Shown: in pieces, positions 28,444 through 37,663 of the stretch
Layout of the letters: every line of letters begins with the position of its first letter
Position numbering within the stretch: position 1 is the first letter of the stretch
From: JAUWKC01 sp035527845
GTDB taxonomy: Bacteria > Planctomycetota > Phycisphaerae > Sedimentisphaerales > Anaerobacaceae
Length of the DNA stretch: 64,000 nucleotides
NCBI GenBank assembly: GCA_035527845.1
Contig: DATKZT010000112.1
Coordinates: forward strand, 53,122 to 117,121
Reading direction: 5' to 3'
Made by a program: the position numbers and the translations under genes
The notes under the pieces: generated by a model
Told to the model about the DNA's origin: nothing
The model's database searches: none
The model's input: the letters and a program-made list of their open reading frames with translations, nothing else

Positions 28444-29748
28444 TCAATTGCCTGCCCCCTGATACCAGTAAAGCACCCTGCACGGCGAAGAATTGCGGTC
28501 CACAACCGCCTCCGTCTGCAGCCTGCGTCCCACCCTGCCGCCCCTGTTCGCAAACGACAAGCACCGAATAGTATAAACATCAGAACGCGCCGTTATGTAA
28601 TTCGCAATCCTCTTGAAAACGCTCACCTTTATGGATTCCGAGTACAACAATTCCCCGATGCTTTCCATCCCGCCCACCATACCGCTCCGCAAAGCCACTA
28701 TTTCATTCGCCGCCCGCTGAGCTTCATCGTCATAGCCCAGAAGCGCGACCAGAACCTCCCGCGGCGCTGTGTTGATATTGACCTTCCCGGCTGTCATTTC
28801 TTCCGAGCTAACCGTTATCTTGTCCGATATCTCGACAAACGTCGCCAAATCCAGAGGCGATGCCTCCTCGGGATTCTCTTTGGAGCTCTTCGTGGCTTCT
28901 TTCGGACTGCTGTCGCTCACCAGGTCCGCGATGCTTTCGTAACCCTTGTTCGGACGATTATCCACAATCCACTTCGCGTAAGACTTGCTTATCCCAAGAG
29001 AGCTTTCCAGCTTGTCCGAATCAGCCTCATTTATGTTGACTCTCGGACTGCCCTGAGCATCCGTGTTCTTGTCGTAAGAATAACACGTAAGATAGCTGAT
29101 CCATCCACGGTCCAGTTCGCTGTCGCCATCGTCCGCCGGCGGACTTTCGTCGCCGTCGCTTTCGTTGAAATCAAGCTCGTCGTTAAAATTCGTGTCCTCA
29201 CCGTAAAACAGCTCCTCTGTCACACCCTTGACCAGAAGAAGCTCGCGAATCGTCCTGAAAGGCCCGTTCCGAATACTGTATGCATAGCGAAGATTCGCAT
29301 AGAAACCGCTCTCAACGCCCGAAGTGCTCTGAATCTCATCCTCGTCACGCCAGTCGATTATTGCGTCCGCAACGTCCTCCGTCATGTTAGGCAGCCCCAA
29401 GAGCTGCTCCCGCGTCGCCACGTTCACATTCAACTTGCCCGCCTCGTCTGTAACGCGTACGTCAAACCAGCACCGGCCCAACGCAACGTCATTAAAATCC
29501 ACGTCGTTGTCACTCCACAAATCCGTCAGGCTGTCGCTGACTCGAATATCCTCGTTCAAAACCGCGATGGCCTTTTCCACACCGGCACGCCCACCCCACT
29601 TGCACCGCAGCTCTTCCACCTGCCCAAGGCTCACCAGAGTATCAAGCCACCCGTTCTGAAGCGCGAAAACTGCGATAGCCTCGAGCACAATCACAACCCA
29701 AAACACGGCCACTATAACCAGACCTTTTCTCTTGCCTGCGACGCTCAT
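28444..29748 (-). CDS. gspK: GspK-like minor pseudopilin
   Basis: This is a 434-residue protein. The N-terminal hydrophobic helix (GLVIVAVFWVVIVLEAIAVF) follows a short basic leader, as in GspK, which lacks a canonical GFTLxE start. Helix-hairpin-helix repeats typical of GspK follow: LNVNVATREQLLGLPNMTED (about 105-125), VNINEADSDKLESSLGI, and VNINTAPREVLVALLGYDDE. GspK caps the pseudopilus with GspI and GspJ. It overlaps the gspJ stop by ATGA. An acidic insert (about 185-205, rich in Asp and Glu) may bind calcium, as known for GspK (inference). Confidence 0.85.
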   Translation of the reverse strand: MSVAGKRKGLVIVAVFWVVIVLEAIAVFALQNGWLDTLVSLGQVEELRCKWGGRAGVEKAIAVLNEDIRVSDSLTDLWSDNDVDFNDVALGRCWFDVRVTDEAGKLNVNVATREQLLGLPNMTEDVADAIIDWRDEDEIQSTSGVESGFYANLRYAYSIRNGPFRTIRELLLVKGVTEELFYGEDTNFNDELDFNESDGDESPPADDGDSELDRGWISYLTCYSYDKNTDAQGSPRVNINEADSDKLESSLGISKSYAKWIVDNRPNKGYESIADLVSDSSPKEATKSSKENPEEASPLDLATFVEISDKITVSSEEMTAGKVNINTAPREVLVALLGYDDEAQRAANEIVALRSGMVGGMESIGELLYSESIKVSVFKRIANYITARSDVYTIRCLSFANRGGRVGRRLQTEAVVDRNSSPCRVLYWYQGAGN

Positions 29749-30491
29749 TTCTCGCTGCTCTCACCTTCTCGCTCATTCGTTCTTTCCGCCGGCCTCTCCT
29801 CCGACCTTCCCGACCTTTCCTCGGCGGTTCCTTCCTCTCCCTCGCCTTCATTCTGCTCCACCCAGGACGGCCGCACAAAATTCACTATAAATGTTTCCAC
29901 GGCTATGTCTTGTCCCCTCTTCTGCCGCGCGCCCAAAGCCACCTCAACCAAATGAGGAATCGATTTCATCTCCTCCGGCCATTCCTCCTGCCACTCCTCA
30001 CCGTCAAAGAACCTCACCTCGAAAAACTCGATATCCTCGGCAATAACCGTCAATATCCCCCCGGGCTCAACATCCTTATCCGGATTAGGCCACAATCGTC
30101 GCATCAGCTCCGACCTGTCGCCATCCCTCGACAGATAGTATTCCACTTCGTATACATCACCTTCGGGCTGCTCAACCCGAGCCTTGGACCGACCCACCGT
30201 GTAAAAGGTCAGCCAGCTGAACACTCCATCAACCGAACCGGCCGTCTCCCCTATCAGTCGCATTTTCTCAATGTCACTGTCACGGTACAAATTCGAAAGG
30301 TCCCTGTAGATCATGTCACGCGCAAACCTTGCCTCAGCCGCGGCCCTGACAACGTTGTCGATTCTATCAGTCCCGGCCGTAATAGAACGCAGAGTGCCCA
30401 CTGCAACCAGCGCAATAAACGCGCCGATCACCGACGCCGCCACAACCTCGACCAGTGTAAACCCACTCTCTTTAATACAGACCCTTCTCAA
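29745..30491 (-). CDS. gspJ: GspJ-like minor pseudopilin
   Basis: This is a 248-residue prepilin-like protein. The leader MRRVCIKESG is followed by FTLVEVVAASVIGAFIALVA, with the conserved Gly at -1 and Glu at +5 for processing by prepilin peptidase and N-methylation. The rest matches GspJ in length up to about residue 205; the C-terminal 45 residues are a very charged Glu/Arg/Ser tail not usual in GspJ. Start is a TTG at 30491 with GGAGGAGG just upstream, overlapping the gspI stop. Confidence 0.82.
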   Translation of the reverse strand: MRRVCIKESGFTLVEVVAASVIGAFIALVAVGTLRSITAGTDRIDNVVRAAAEARFARDMIYRDLSNLYRDSDIEKMRLIGETAGSVDGVFSWLTFYTVGRSKARVEQPEGDVYEVEYYLSRDGDRSELMRRLWPNPDKDVEPGGILTVIAEDIEFFEVRFFDGEEWQEEWPEEMKSIPHLVEVALGARQKRGQDIAVETFIVNFVRPSWVEQNEGEGEEGTAEERSGRSEERPAERTNEREGESSEK

Positions 30492-30895
30492 GTCGCCTCC
30501 TCCGTCTCAAGAATTCCCCTGCCGTTCAACATCGTATCCACCGAAACACTGTACGGACGATTGCCCTCGACCCAGCTTACCGTAATGTTCACTTTATACA
30601 GGAAACCGATGTCTTGCGCCTCCGTAACAACCTTCCAGCGATACCTGCCCTCGTACTCGTCGAACTCGCCCTCCATCCGCCCCAATTCCATAAACTCCTC
30701 GATGCCGATGTAATCTATCATGCTAAGCTGCCTGTCCAGCAGCGATGCCGCCAATTCACGCTGTCTGTTAAGCCTCGTTCCTCCGAGGGCACGTGTAACG
30801 CCGGCAACCAGTACGAGCACCGCCCCGGCAAGTATCGCCGCGCCCAGCAGCGCCTCAACCAGAGTAAAACCGGCCTTGTCCTGCAATCTTGCCAT
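30488..30895 (-). CDS. gspI: GspI-like minor pseudopilin
   Basis: This is a 135-residue pseudopilin with leader MARLQDKAG and the processing/helix segment FTLVEALLGAAILAGAVLVL (Gly -1, Glu +5). Size and the downstream SLLDRQLSMIDY helix agree with GspI, which nucleates the pseudopilus tip with GspJ and GspK. It lies 11 bases after gspH and overlaps gspJ. Confidence 0.8.
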   Translation of the reverse strand: MARLQDKAGFTLVEALLGAAILAGAVLVLVAGVTRALGGTRLNRQRELAASLLDRQLSMIDYIGIEEFMELGRMEGEFDEYEGRYRWKVVTEAQDIGFLYKVNITVSWVEGNRPYSVSVDTMLNGRGILETEEAT

Positions 30896-30906
30896 TTTCT
30901 ATTCTC

Positions 30907-31497
30907 TCAATCCCCGTCCAAATCGATTGTCTGATTCTCGACCTTGTCCGCCGTGCCTGCCAGCAGCTTCGTTCTGCCCGTCGCCGCACTGATACTTGCG
31001 GTATAGTGAGTCCGGCCGTCCCCAATCTGAATAATCGCCCTTTGCGCCGTGCCGTCCGGAAGGAATACCACCGCCTTCGCCTCCTCCTGCTCAATCGGAC
31101 CGCCCTGCCCGACCGTCATTATCAAAACCTCTTCAAAACTTACATCTCCGCCAAGCTCCACAGCCTTCTTGAAGTACGTCCCCGGCAGCGGAACCTCCGC
31201 CGTCTCCCCCGTTTCTGCATCCACCGCGTAAGTAACCACCGCAAATCTGCCGCCCTCCTTATCCAGCTCTATAATACACGGGCTCTGCCGCTCGATTGCC
31301 GAAACCCTCGCGTACTTGGCCGCCAACATAAAATTCAGCGCCGCCCTCTCAACCTGCATCTTCCTGTACGCATCTCGACTGAACACTACCCCAACCCCCG
31401 CCAGGAGAACGATAATCACAATCACCACCAGAAGCTCAGCAAGCGTGAACCCACGCGGCCAAACTCCAAACCTTACTGTCCGAACTTCTCTTGCCAT
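30907..31497 (-). CDS. gspH: GspH-like minor pseudopilin
   Basis: This is a 196-residue pseudopilin. The leader ends at WPRG, followed by FTLAELLVVIVIIVLLAGVG with Glu at +5. The helix continues into KMQVERAALNFMLAAKYARV, typical of GspH/FimT, and a beta domain follows. It sits between gspG (42-base gap) and gspI, as in standard gsp operons. Confidence 0.8.
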   Translation of the reverse strand: MAREVRTVRFGVWPRGFTLAELLVVIVIIVLLAGVGVVFSRDAYRKMQVERAALNFMLAAKYARVSAIERQSPCIIELDKEGGRFAVVTYAVDAETGETAEVPLPGTYFKKAVELGGDVSFEEVLIMTVGQGGPIEQEEAKAVVFLPDGTAQRAIIQIGDGRTHYTASISAATGRTKLLAGTADKVENQTIDLDGD

Positions 31498-31539
31498 CTT
31501 GCCACTATTACCAACTTACTCCGGACCACACCGGCCTCA

Positions 31540-31968
31540 CTAATCGTTGTATATGTCCTCATTATCCCCCTCGCCGCCTTCCTGACCGTCCGATCCGTAG
31601 CTGAAAATATCGAAACTGCCTGGATTGCGCTCGCCCTCTTCGATGTAATTGTACGGATTGCCCCACGGGTCATTCAGCTCGCTCCGCTTCATATAAGGAC
31701 CGTTCCATTTCTCTTCCAGGTCCCCCGGCGCAACCACCAAAACGTCAAGTCCCTCAGACTGGTCCGGATAGCGCTCGCAATCCGCGTAAAACCGCAAAAG
31801 CGCGCCTTCGATATTCGCTATCTTCGCCTTCGCTATGTCCCTCTTCGCCTTGCCGAGATGCTTGAATAAATTCGGCGCCACCCACCCGGCAAGAAGGGAT
31901 ATGATTACTATCACCACAAGCAGTTCCACAAGCGTAAAGCCCTTTTCCTGTCGTTTCATCCGTACCAT
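31540..31968 (-). CDS. gspG: major pseudopilin GspG
   Basis: This is a protein of about 142 residues. Leader MVRMKRQEKG then FTLVELLVVIVIISLLAGWV, with the conserved processing Gly and Glu +5. The body keeps the GspG hallmarks: KAKIANIEGALLRFYADCER, YPDQSEGLDVLV, and WGNPYNYIEEG followed by FDIFSYGSDGQEGGEGDNED, the calcium-binding C-terminal loop. It forms the pseudopilus shaft. The start at 31968 has AAAGG 8 bases upstream; an in-frame GTG at 31986 is less likely. Confidence 0.93.
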   Translation of the reverse strand: MVRMKRQEKGFTLVELLVVIVIISLLAGWVAPNLFKHLGKAKRDIAKAKIANIEGALLRFYADCERYPDQSEGLDVLVVAPGDLEEKWNGPYMKRSELNDPWGNPYNYIEEGERNPGSFDIFSYGSDGQEGGEGDNEDIYND

Positions 31969-32035
31969 TTCACTAACCTTTCCCACAATTCCGTTCCTGC
32001 CCGCGAACTATCATACAAAAAACCTCGGCCCACCA

Positions 32036-33283
32036 TCATAACATGCCTGAGCCAAGCCCCATCTGGACTATTGGCATCAGCGCCGCCGCTATAATAAATC
32101 CTATCACAAGCGCCACAAGCAATATCAACACCGCCGGGAATATTGCCATGAACCGCGCTATCGCCGCATCCGCCTCGCCGTCGAACGTATCCGCCGCATT
32201 CAGCAAGAGCTCATCGAGCCTGCCCGTCTGCTCTCCGATCGACACAATCTGAACAAGCAGCGGCGGAAAATCACCCGACGAGCCCAGCGGACCCGCCAGT
32301 GATGTACCCGTCTTCACCTTCTCGGTAACGTCGTCAATCTTCAGGGCCAGCAATTCATTGCCGAGAGTGTCACGGACCACACCAAGAGCTTCCAATATGG
32401 TGACGCCGCCTTTCGTCAACGCACCCAGCGTCCTCGCAAAACGACCCACCGCTATGCTCCTCAATACAGAACCCAGAATAGGCGCCCGAAGCTTGAACGT
32501 GTCCCACTTCAGCCTGCCCTCACCACGCACCCATTTCCCGAAGTAATATCCCCCCGCCCCTATACCTAAAATTACCAGCCACCAATAGCCCCTGAAAAAA
32601 CCACTCAGCCCAAGCAGAACCCTCGTCGGCAAAGGAAAAATATCTGCACTCTCGCTTATTACCGACAAGACTCTCGGCAATATCCACGTTATTATTATGA
32701 CCGCACACACAAGCGCCAAAACCAGTACGAATATCGGATACGCCAAAGCGTTCTTCATGCTCGTCTTTACCTTTTCGTCCCTGCTCAGAATCATCGCCAG
32801 CTGAGCCGTCGTCTCGTCCAGAATCCCCCCCGTCTCCCCGACGCGAATCATTGAAATATACAGCGGACTGAATATATCCTCGTGCACCGACATCGCCTCC
32901 GAGAGCGACTGGCCCCCGCTTACAGAACCCGCAAGCCCGTCCAGCACCGCCCTCACCGACGTCTTGTGCTGCTGGTCCCTGATAATCTCGAGCGCATTAA
33001 GCAGCGGAAGACCCGCACGCAAAGCAGTGCTCAACTGGCTCGTCATCGCAAGAATCTCCTTGCTGCTGATACGACCGGAGCCGAACCGCAAAAACCTCGG
33101 AACTTCCAGCGCCTTCGTCAGACCGCCTCCCGACGCTGCCGCCTGGACCTCCTCCCTGAGCTCAGTCACAAAATGCCCCTTTTCAGACAGGCCCGCAACC
33201 GCGCTGCGACGATCCGCCGCTTCCACGCTGCCCGTGATATGCTCGCCCGACCTACCTACTGCTTTGTAAGAAAAATGTCCCAC
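32036..33283 (-). CDS. gspF: type II secretion platform protein GspF
   Basis: This is a 415-residue polytopic inner-membrane protein with the duplicated GspF/PilC domain. It opens FSYKAVGRSGEHITGSVEA and holds two copies of the family helix bundle (LAMTSQLSTALRAGLPLLNA and RFARTLGALTKGGVTILEAL), each ending near membrane helices; the last is PAVLILLVALVIGFIIAAAL. GspF couples the GspE ATPase to pseudopilus assembly. Start is a GTG with GGAGAG 9 bases upstream. Confidence 0.94.
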   Translation of the reverse strand: MGHFSYKAVGRSGEHITGSVEAADRRSAVAGLSEKGHFVTELREEVQAAASGGGLTKALEVPRFLRFGSGRISSKEILAMTSQLSTALRAGLPLLNALEIIRDQQHKTSVRAVLDGLAGSVSGGQSLSEAMSVHEDIFSPLYISMIRVGETGGILDETTAQLAMILSRDEKVKTSMKNALAYPIFVLVLALVCAVIIITWILPRVLSVISESADIFPLPTRVLLGLSGFFRGYWWLVILGIGAGGYYFGKWVRGEGRLKWDTFKLRAPILGSVLRSIAVGRFARTLGALTKGGVTILEALGVVRDTLGNELLALKIDDVTEKVKTGTSLAGPLGSSGDFPPLLVQIVSIGEQTGRLDELLLNAADTFDGEADAAIARFMAIFPAVLILLVALVIGFIIAAALMPIVQMGLGSGML

Positions 33284-33328
33284 AATTCATTTCTCTCCGT
33301 TCAGGTTTTAGTCCCCGAACTATCCATA

Positions 33329-35041
33329 TTAATCCTGCTCGTCGACCCCCTGTGTTACCCTCAATACTTCTTCGGGCGTCGTAGTCCCCGCCAGTATCTT
33401 CGCTATGCCGTCGTGCCGCATGCTGATGTGGTCGGCCGGCGCCGCCTTTGTAATCTGCTCCGTCGAAGGCCGCGCCGATATTAATTCCCGAAGCGAATCC
33501 GTCACCCTCAAAAGCTCGAATATCCCCATCCTCCCTCGCATCCCGCTCTGCATACACTCGTTGCACCCCGTGCCCCGATAAAGCTTCCGACCCGGCTCGA
33601 CCACAACCGAACCGTTCAGACTCCTTATAAGGTTCTCATCCGGTTTATACGCCTTCTTGCACTTCGGGCATAGCTTCCGAACAAGCCGCTGGGCCAGCAC
33701 CGCCTCCAGCGAACTCGCCAGAAGAAACGGCTCCACACCCATGTCAATCAGCCGCGTGACCGCACCCGGCGCGTCGTTCGTGTGAAGCGTCGAGAAAACC
33801 AAATGACCCGTCAAAGCCGCGCGAATCGCTATGTCCGCCGTCTCACGGTCACGTATTTCACCAACCATTATAATATCAGGGTCCTGCCGAACTATGTGAC
33901 GAAGACCCGTCGCAAACGTCAGCCCGCGCTTTGGATTCACCGGCATCTGGATAATTCCCTCAAGCTGATATTCCACCGGATCCTCTATCGTTATGATCTT
34001 CAAAGCCGGCGAATATATCCTGTTCAGCGCCGCATAAAGCGTCGTCGTCTTGCCGCTGCCCGTCGGCCCCGTCACCAGAACAATCCCGTGCGCCCTGTGC
34101 AAACACTGGCCAAAGCCTTCGAGACACTGCTCACTCATGCCAAGGTCACCCAGACCCATAAGCGATGCCGACCGGTCCAGAATTCGCAGCGTCACCGACT
34201 CACCGAATATCGTCGGAACAGTCGATACTCGCAAATCCACCTTCCCCTTCTTGCCCGGAAATTCGATATGACCGTCCTGAGGAACAAAACGCTCCGCAAT
34301 ATTCATATTCGCCATAATCTTGATACGCGACACTATCGCCGCCTGCAGCCGCTTCGAAGACGGCGTCTTCTCCACCAGCATCCCGTCAATCCGATACTTG
34401 ATATTCACCTGCTGCGAAAAAGGCTCGATGTGTATGTCACTCGCCCGCGCATCGATCGCCTCAAGAATGATCAGATTCACCAGGTTAACCAGCGACGGCT
34501 CACGCGCCAGCTCGTGAAGCTTCGCAGGCGAATAATCCCCGTTGCCAAGCTCACCCTCCGACCGCTGTTCCGCCGGCACAAGATTGTCCAGCATCCGTGC
34601 CACGTTACTGCCGTAAAACTTCAGAATGGCGCCTTCCATCTGATTGGGCTCCGCATAATACCGACGAATCGAACAGCCGCTCACCAGCCGCAGGTCCTCG
34701 AATACCTGTGGCTGAAACGGGTCCGTCATCGCAACCGCAAGCCGACCGTCCTCGTGCCACAGCGGCAGAACGTTGTACTTGCTCACCAGCTCCGCAGGGA
34801 CCAGTGAAATAACCTCGGGCTTTATCGAAGCCTTCGTCAAATCCACCTTCTCGATCCCGACCTGAAGCGCAAGAGCCTCACTCAACTGCGCCTGACTTAT
34901 GTATCCAAGCTCCACCAATATCTCTCCAAGACGCCGGCGCACCACCCTCTGCTCAGCAAGAGCCAGTTCAAGCTGCGACTCCTCCAGATACGCCTTCTCA
35001 CACAGCAGTTGTCCTAATCTCTTCTTTCCTTGCGACTTCAT
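33329..35041 (-). CDS. gspE: type II secretion ATPase GspE
   Basis: This is a protein of about 570 residues. The N-terminal MshEN/GspE-N domain (RLGQLLCEKAYLEESQLELA) is followed by the secretion ATPase core: Walker A GPTGSGKTTTLYAALN (about 324-339), Asp box IITIEDPVEY, Walker B DPDIIMVGEIRDRETADIAI, and His box TGHLVFSTLHTNDA. The zinc-binding tetracysteine is CPKC...CNEC (about 455-497). It powers pseudopilus assembly at the cytoplasmic face. The start at 35041 leaves about 35 bases to the predicted transcription start. It is the first gene of the gsp operon. Confidence 0.95.
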   Translation of the reverse strand: MKSQGKKRLGQLLCEKAYLEESQLELALAEQRVVRRRLGEILVELGYISQAQLSEALALQVGIEKVDLTKASIKPEVISLVPAELVSKYNVLPLWHEDGRLAVAMTDPFQPQVFEDLRLVSGCSIRRYYAEPNQMEGAILKFYGSNVARMLDNLVPAEQRSEGELGNGDYSPAKLHELAREPSLVNLVNLIILEAIDARASDIHIEPFSQQVNIKYRIDGMLVEKTPSSKRLQAAIVSRIKIMANMNIAERFVPQDGHIEFPGKKGKVDLRVSTVPTIFGESVTLRILDRSASLMGLGDLGMSEQCLEGFGQCLHRAHGIVLVTGPTGSGKTTTLYAALNRIYSPALKIITIEDPVEYQLEGIIQMPVNPKRGLTFATGLRHIVRQDPDIIMVGEIRDRETADIAIRAALTGHLVFSTLHTNDAPGAVTRLIDMGVEPFLLASSLEAVLAQRLVRKLCPKCKKAYKPDENLIRSLNGSVVVEPGRKLYRGTGCNECMQSGMRGRMGIFELLRVTDSLRELISARPSTEQITKAAPADHISMRHDGIAKILAGTTTPEEVLRVTQGVDEQD

Positions 35042-35083
35042 TCGGGCCTTCCATGCTAAAATGAGACTTCGAGCAGATACACA

Positions 35084-35112
35084 ATTATACGCCCACGTTG
35101 GACTTAAGTCAA
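35084..35112 (-). promoter_or_regulatory. sigma70-type promoter of the gsp operon
   Basis: On the minus strand: TTGACT (35112-35107), a 17-base spacer, TATAAT (35089-35084). This is nearly consensus and lies directly upstream of gspE. Confidence 0.75.
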
Positions 35113-35440
35113 CCCATAAGACCACGCCACAGGCAAAAATATCTAACAAAACAACAATACGCCCACATCAGTCAAGAACAAAGTGTAGACAATTCAAACA
35201 AGTCAACCGCCTGCTCATAAAGCACATGCAAGCTTAGTATTAGACGCTCCAACGCGGCATTTTGTTACAAGAAAATGCCTTCTTGGCACACCAAAGTAAA
35301 CCTAACCGCCGTCAGACCTTCCATCACACACCAAGACAGCTCCCCTTGAGCTTCACCTGCAAATCAAACACGCACCACACCGCATGGCCTGCTCCCCCCA
35401 ACCTTCAACGCCCATCGAAACAAGTACCTCAACAACAATA

Positions 35441-35469
35441 TTGCCATTGGGCGCTGTTTTGATTATCTT
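35441..35469 (+). promoter_or_regulatory. promoter of the sua5/rpiB operon, possibly leaderless
   Basis: TTGCCA (35441-35446), a 17-base spacer and TATCTT (35464-35469). The start codon is at 35478, only 8 bases after the -10 box, and there is no Shine-Dalgarno, so transcription could begin at or within a base or two of the ATG. Most of the 328-base gap between the gsp operon and this gene is otherwise featureless. Confidence 0.45.
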
Positions 35470-35477
35470 ATGCACCA

Positions 35478-36599
35478 ATGCAGACCGAAGTTGTAACAAT
35501 TGAAGCTGTTTCCCAAAAAATGGCGGAAATCAGGCGCGCCGCAGCCATCGTCGATGCCGGAGGACTCGTGGCCTTTCCCACAGAAACCGTCTATGGCATC
35601 GCCTGCCGAGCCAGAACAGATTCCATCAACAGGCTCGATGACCTAAAAGGCCGCACCGCTGAAAAAGCATATACCTTGCATATCAGCCAAAAAACCGAGC
35701 TCGGCAAGTACGTCCCTGACCTCGGGATACGCGCTCGAAAACTGGTCGCCTATGCCTGGCCCGGACCACTTACGATTGTATTCGATTTGGACCCTCAGGA
35801 CATCAATAAGCAACGAGCACTCCTCGAAAAGGAAGTGTTTGAGAGCTTGTACAGGAATGGTTCCATAGGAATTCGCTGTCCCGATAATCCAATAGCCTCG
35901 GCACTGCTGCGGGAAACGACCGATGCCGTGGTAGCACCAAGTGCAAACCTGACCGGAGAACCTCCCGCTGTCGACGGAGCTGAAGTGCTTGCCCAGCTGT
36001 CCGGCAAGATTGACCTCCTGCTGGATGCCGGACCCTGCAAATACAAAATGAGCAGCACCGTTGTCAAAATAGGTAAAAAGGGCTTGCATATCTTAAGAGC
36101 CGGCGTGTACTCGCAACGCCGGCTGCACGAGATTTCTAAAGTCAAACTCTTGTTCCTCTGCACGGGTAACACCTGCCGCAGCCCAATGGCCGAAGCAATC
36201 TTTCGCAAATATTTGGCAGAAAAATTGGGATGCCGGGTTGACCAGCTTGAACAGATGGGTTATAAAATACTTTCTGCTGGTACTATTGATGTGGGCGGCT
36301 CCCGTGCAAGCCCTGAAGCAACGAGAGCTTGCACCGCTAAAGGGATTGAGTTAAATGCTCACAGGAGCAGGAAACTTTCTGAGCAGCTCATCAGAGAATG
36401 TGATCTTGTATACGCAATGTGCGGCACGCACCGCCAGAGGGTTATTGATCTCAACCCCGACGCCGCTGACAAATGTCTGTTGCTGGCAGGCAGTGACGAT
36501 ATTCCTGACCCGATAGGCCAGCCACAAGAGGTTTATGACCGCTGTGCAGATTTGATCGAGCAGGCTGTTAAAAAAAGGGTAAGTGAGTTTAAGATATGA
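35478..36599 (+). CDS. Sua5/TsaC threonylcarbamoyl-AMP synthase fused to LMW protein arginine/tyrosine phosphatase
   Basis: A 373-residue two-domain protein. Residues about 15-210 are the YrdC/Sua5 domain (GGLVAFPTETVYGIACRA, GSIGIRCPDNP, VVAPSANLTGEP), which makes threonylcarbamoyl-adenylate for the t6A37 tRNA modification. Residues about 222-373 are a low-molecular-weight phosphatase with the P-loop CTGNTCRSP (Cys228, Arg234). The Thr at 232 matches the position that gives YwlE specificity for phosphoarginine, and the Asp-Pro general acid is in IPDPIGQ. In Bacillus the separate genes ywlC, ywlE and rpiB/ywlF are near neighbours; here the first two are fused and the third overlaps by ATGA. 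The fusion points to fixed co-expression rather than a proven shared pathway. Confidence 0.93.
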   Translation: MQTEVVTIEAVSQKMAEIRRAAAIVDAGGLVAFPTETVYGIACRARTDSINRLDDLKGRTAEKAYTLHISQKTELGKYVPDLGIRARKLVAYAWPGPLTIVFDLDPQDINKQRALLEKEVFESLYRNGSIGIRCPDNPIASALLRETTDAVVAPSANLTGEPPAVDGAEVLAQLSGKIDLLLDAGPCKYKMSSTVVKIGKKGLHILRAGVYSQRRLHEISKVKLLFLCTGNTCRSPMAEAIFRKYLAEKLGCRVDQLEQMGYKILSAGTIDVGGSRASPEATRACTAKGIELNAHRSRKLSEQLIRECDLVYAMCGTHRQRVIDLNPDAADKCLLLAGSDDIPDPIGQPQEVYDRCADLIEQAVKKRVSEFKI

Positions 36600-37063
36600 G
36601 AATAGCTGTTGGAAGCGACCATAGAGGCTTTGAAACCAAAGAGCAGGTAAAGTCCATAATCACGCAGTTAGGCCATGAGTTTATTGATGTCGGCGCCACC
36701 GACAGCAATCCTGTCGATTACCCGGACCCTGCCTTCCTGGCCGCCTCAGCCGTCTCAAAAAAACAGGCAGACAGGGCAATCCTCGCCTGCGCAACCGGCA
36801 TCGGTATGAGCATCGCCGCTAATAAAATAAGGGGTATCAGGGCCGCTATTTGCCACGATGAGCTCAATGCCCGAATCTCACGCGACCATAATGACGCCAA
36901 TGTGCTTTGTATATCGGGCGATCAGGTCAACGAGGTGCTGCTCCGCAAGATCGTCGAGGTGTGGCTCGACACCGAATTCAGCGGGGGCAGACATCAAAGA
37001 CGTGTGCATAAGATAACAGCCATCGAGGAGGGCCGGGACCCGAAGGAGGTTAAGAACGGTTGA
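36596..37063 (+). CDS. rpiB: ribose 5-phosphate isomerase B
   Basis: This is a 155-residue RpiB/LacA/LacB-family enzyme interconverting ribose 5-phosphate and ribulose 5-phosphate. It has the N-terminal GSDHRGFE, the central YPDPA, and the active-site loop ACATGIGMSIAANK with the catalytic Cys and phosphate-binding Gly residues; then HDELNARISRDHNDANVLC. Length is normal. The start overlaps the fusion gene stop by 4 bases, so it is translationally coupled. It is the last clear housekeeping gene before the accessory region. Confidence 0.94.
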   Translation: MRIAVGSDHRGFETKEQVKSIITQLGHEFIDVGATDSNPVDYPDPAFLAASAVSKKQADRAILACATGIGMSIAANKIRGIRAAICHDELNARISRDHNDANVLCISGDQVNEVLLRKIVEVWLDTEFSGGRHQRRVHKITAIEEGRDPKEVKNG

Positions 37064-37105
37064 GGCGCGGCCAGCGCGGGTAGTGCGGAGGCCTGAGAAC
37101 TGATC

Positions 37106-37537
37106 ATGGAGAGGTGGGGGAGCTGGAATGGGCGGCAGCGGATAGTGTACACCAGACGCTCTCTGGTGGAGGAACTGCCACCTACCCAAGTGAAGAAATT
37201 CTTCGAAAATCAGAAATTGGGTATCAACACTCAGCCTTGGGGGAACGCCTTATTGTTTGAGGGGAATAGTCTGCGGCAGTACGTTGGAAGCGTTGCGAAG
37301 CGCGGCTCAGAGCACGGGCATTGAGTATGGAAGGAATATGCAGGAATTGGCGAGTATTTCGTGCGAGTCAGCACTCACACGGACGCGTATTCGTGGGGTG
37401 ATTGTATGAATCCTGAGACGGCTGTTGTCGATGCAACGGGGCAGACTAAAGCGGTATTCAGATGGGCGGACGGCGGTTGCATGTATTGCAAGCCAGGGAC
37501 GGGGCGGCAGGTGGGGCGTGTTAGTGGTGGATCGTGA
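37106..37537 (+). pseudogene. open frame of 144 codons broken by one in-frame TGA
   Basis: From the ATG at 37106 the frame runs to 37537 with a single stop (TGA, 37322-37324). The part after the stop (NPETAVVDATGQTKAVFRWA, then CMYC) looks as protein-like as the part before it. No family is recognised. It may be a decayed gene at the edge of the accessory zone, or chance. The rest of the 37064-37663 gap holds nothing I can name. Confidence 0.25.
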
Positions 37538-37663
37538 TTTGCTGTCTGTGAATCAGCAGATGGCCGCATGGGCAGATGAGTAGGCAGGAGAATCAGATAT
37601 CAAGATGTGGGAAACAAACGGCCGGACGGAAATGCAAATACCCGGCACCGGACGCAGGCAAGT

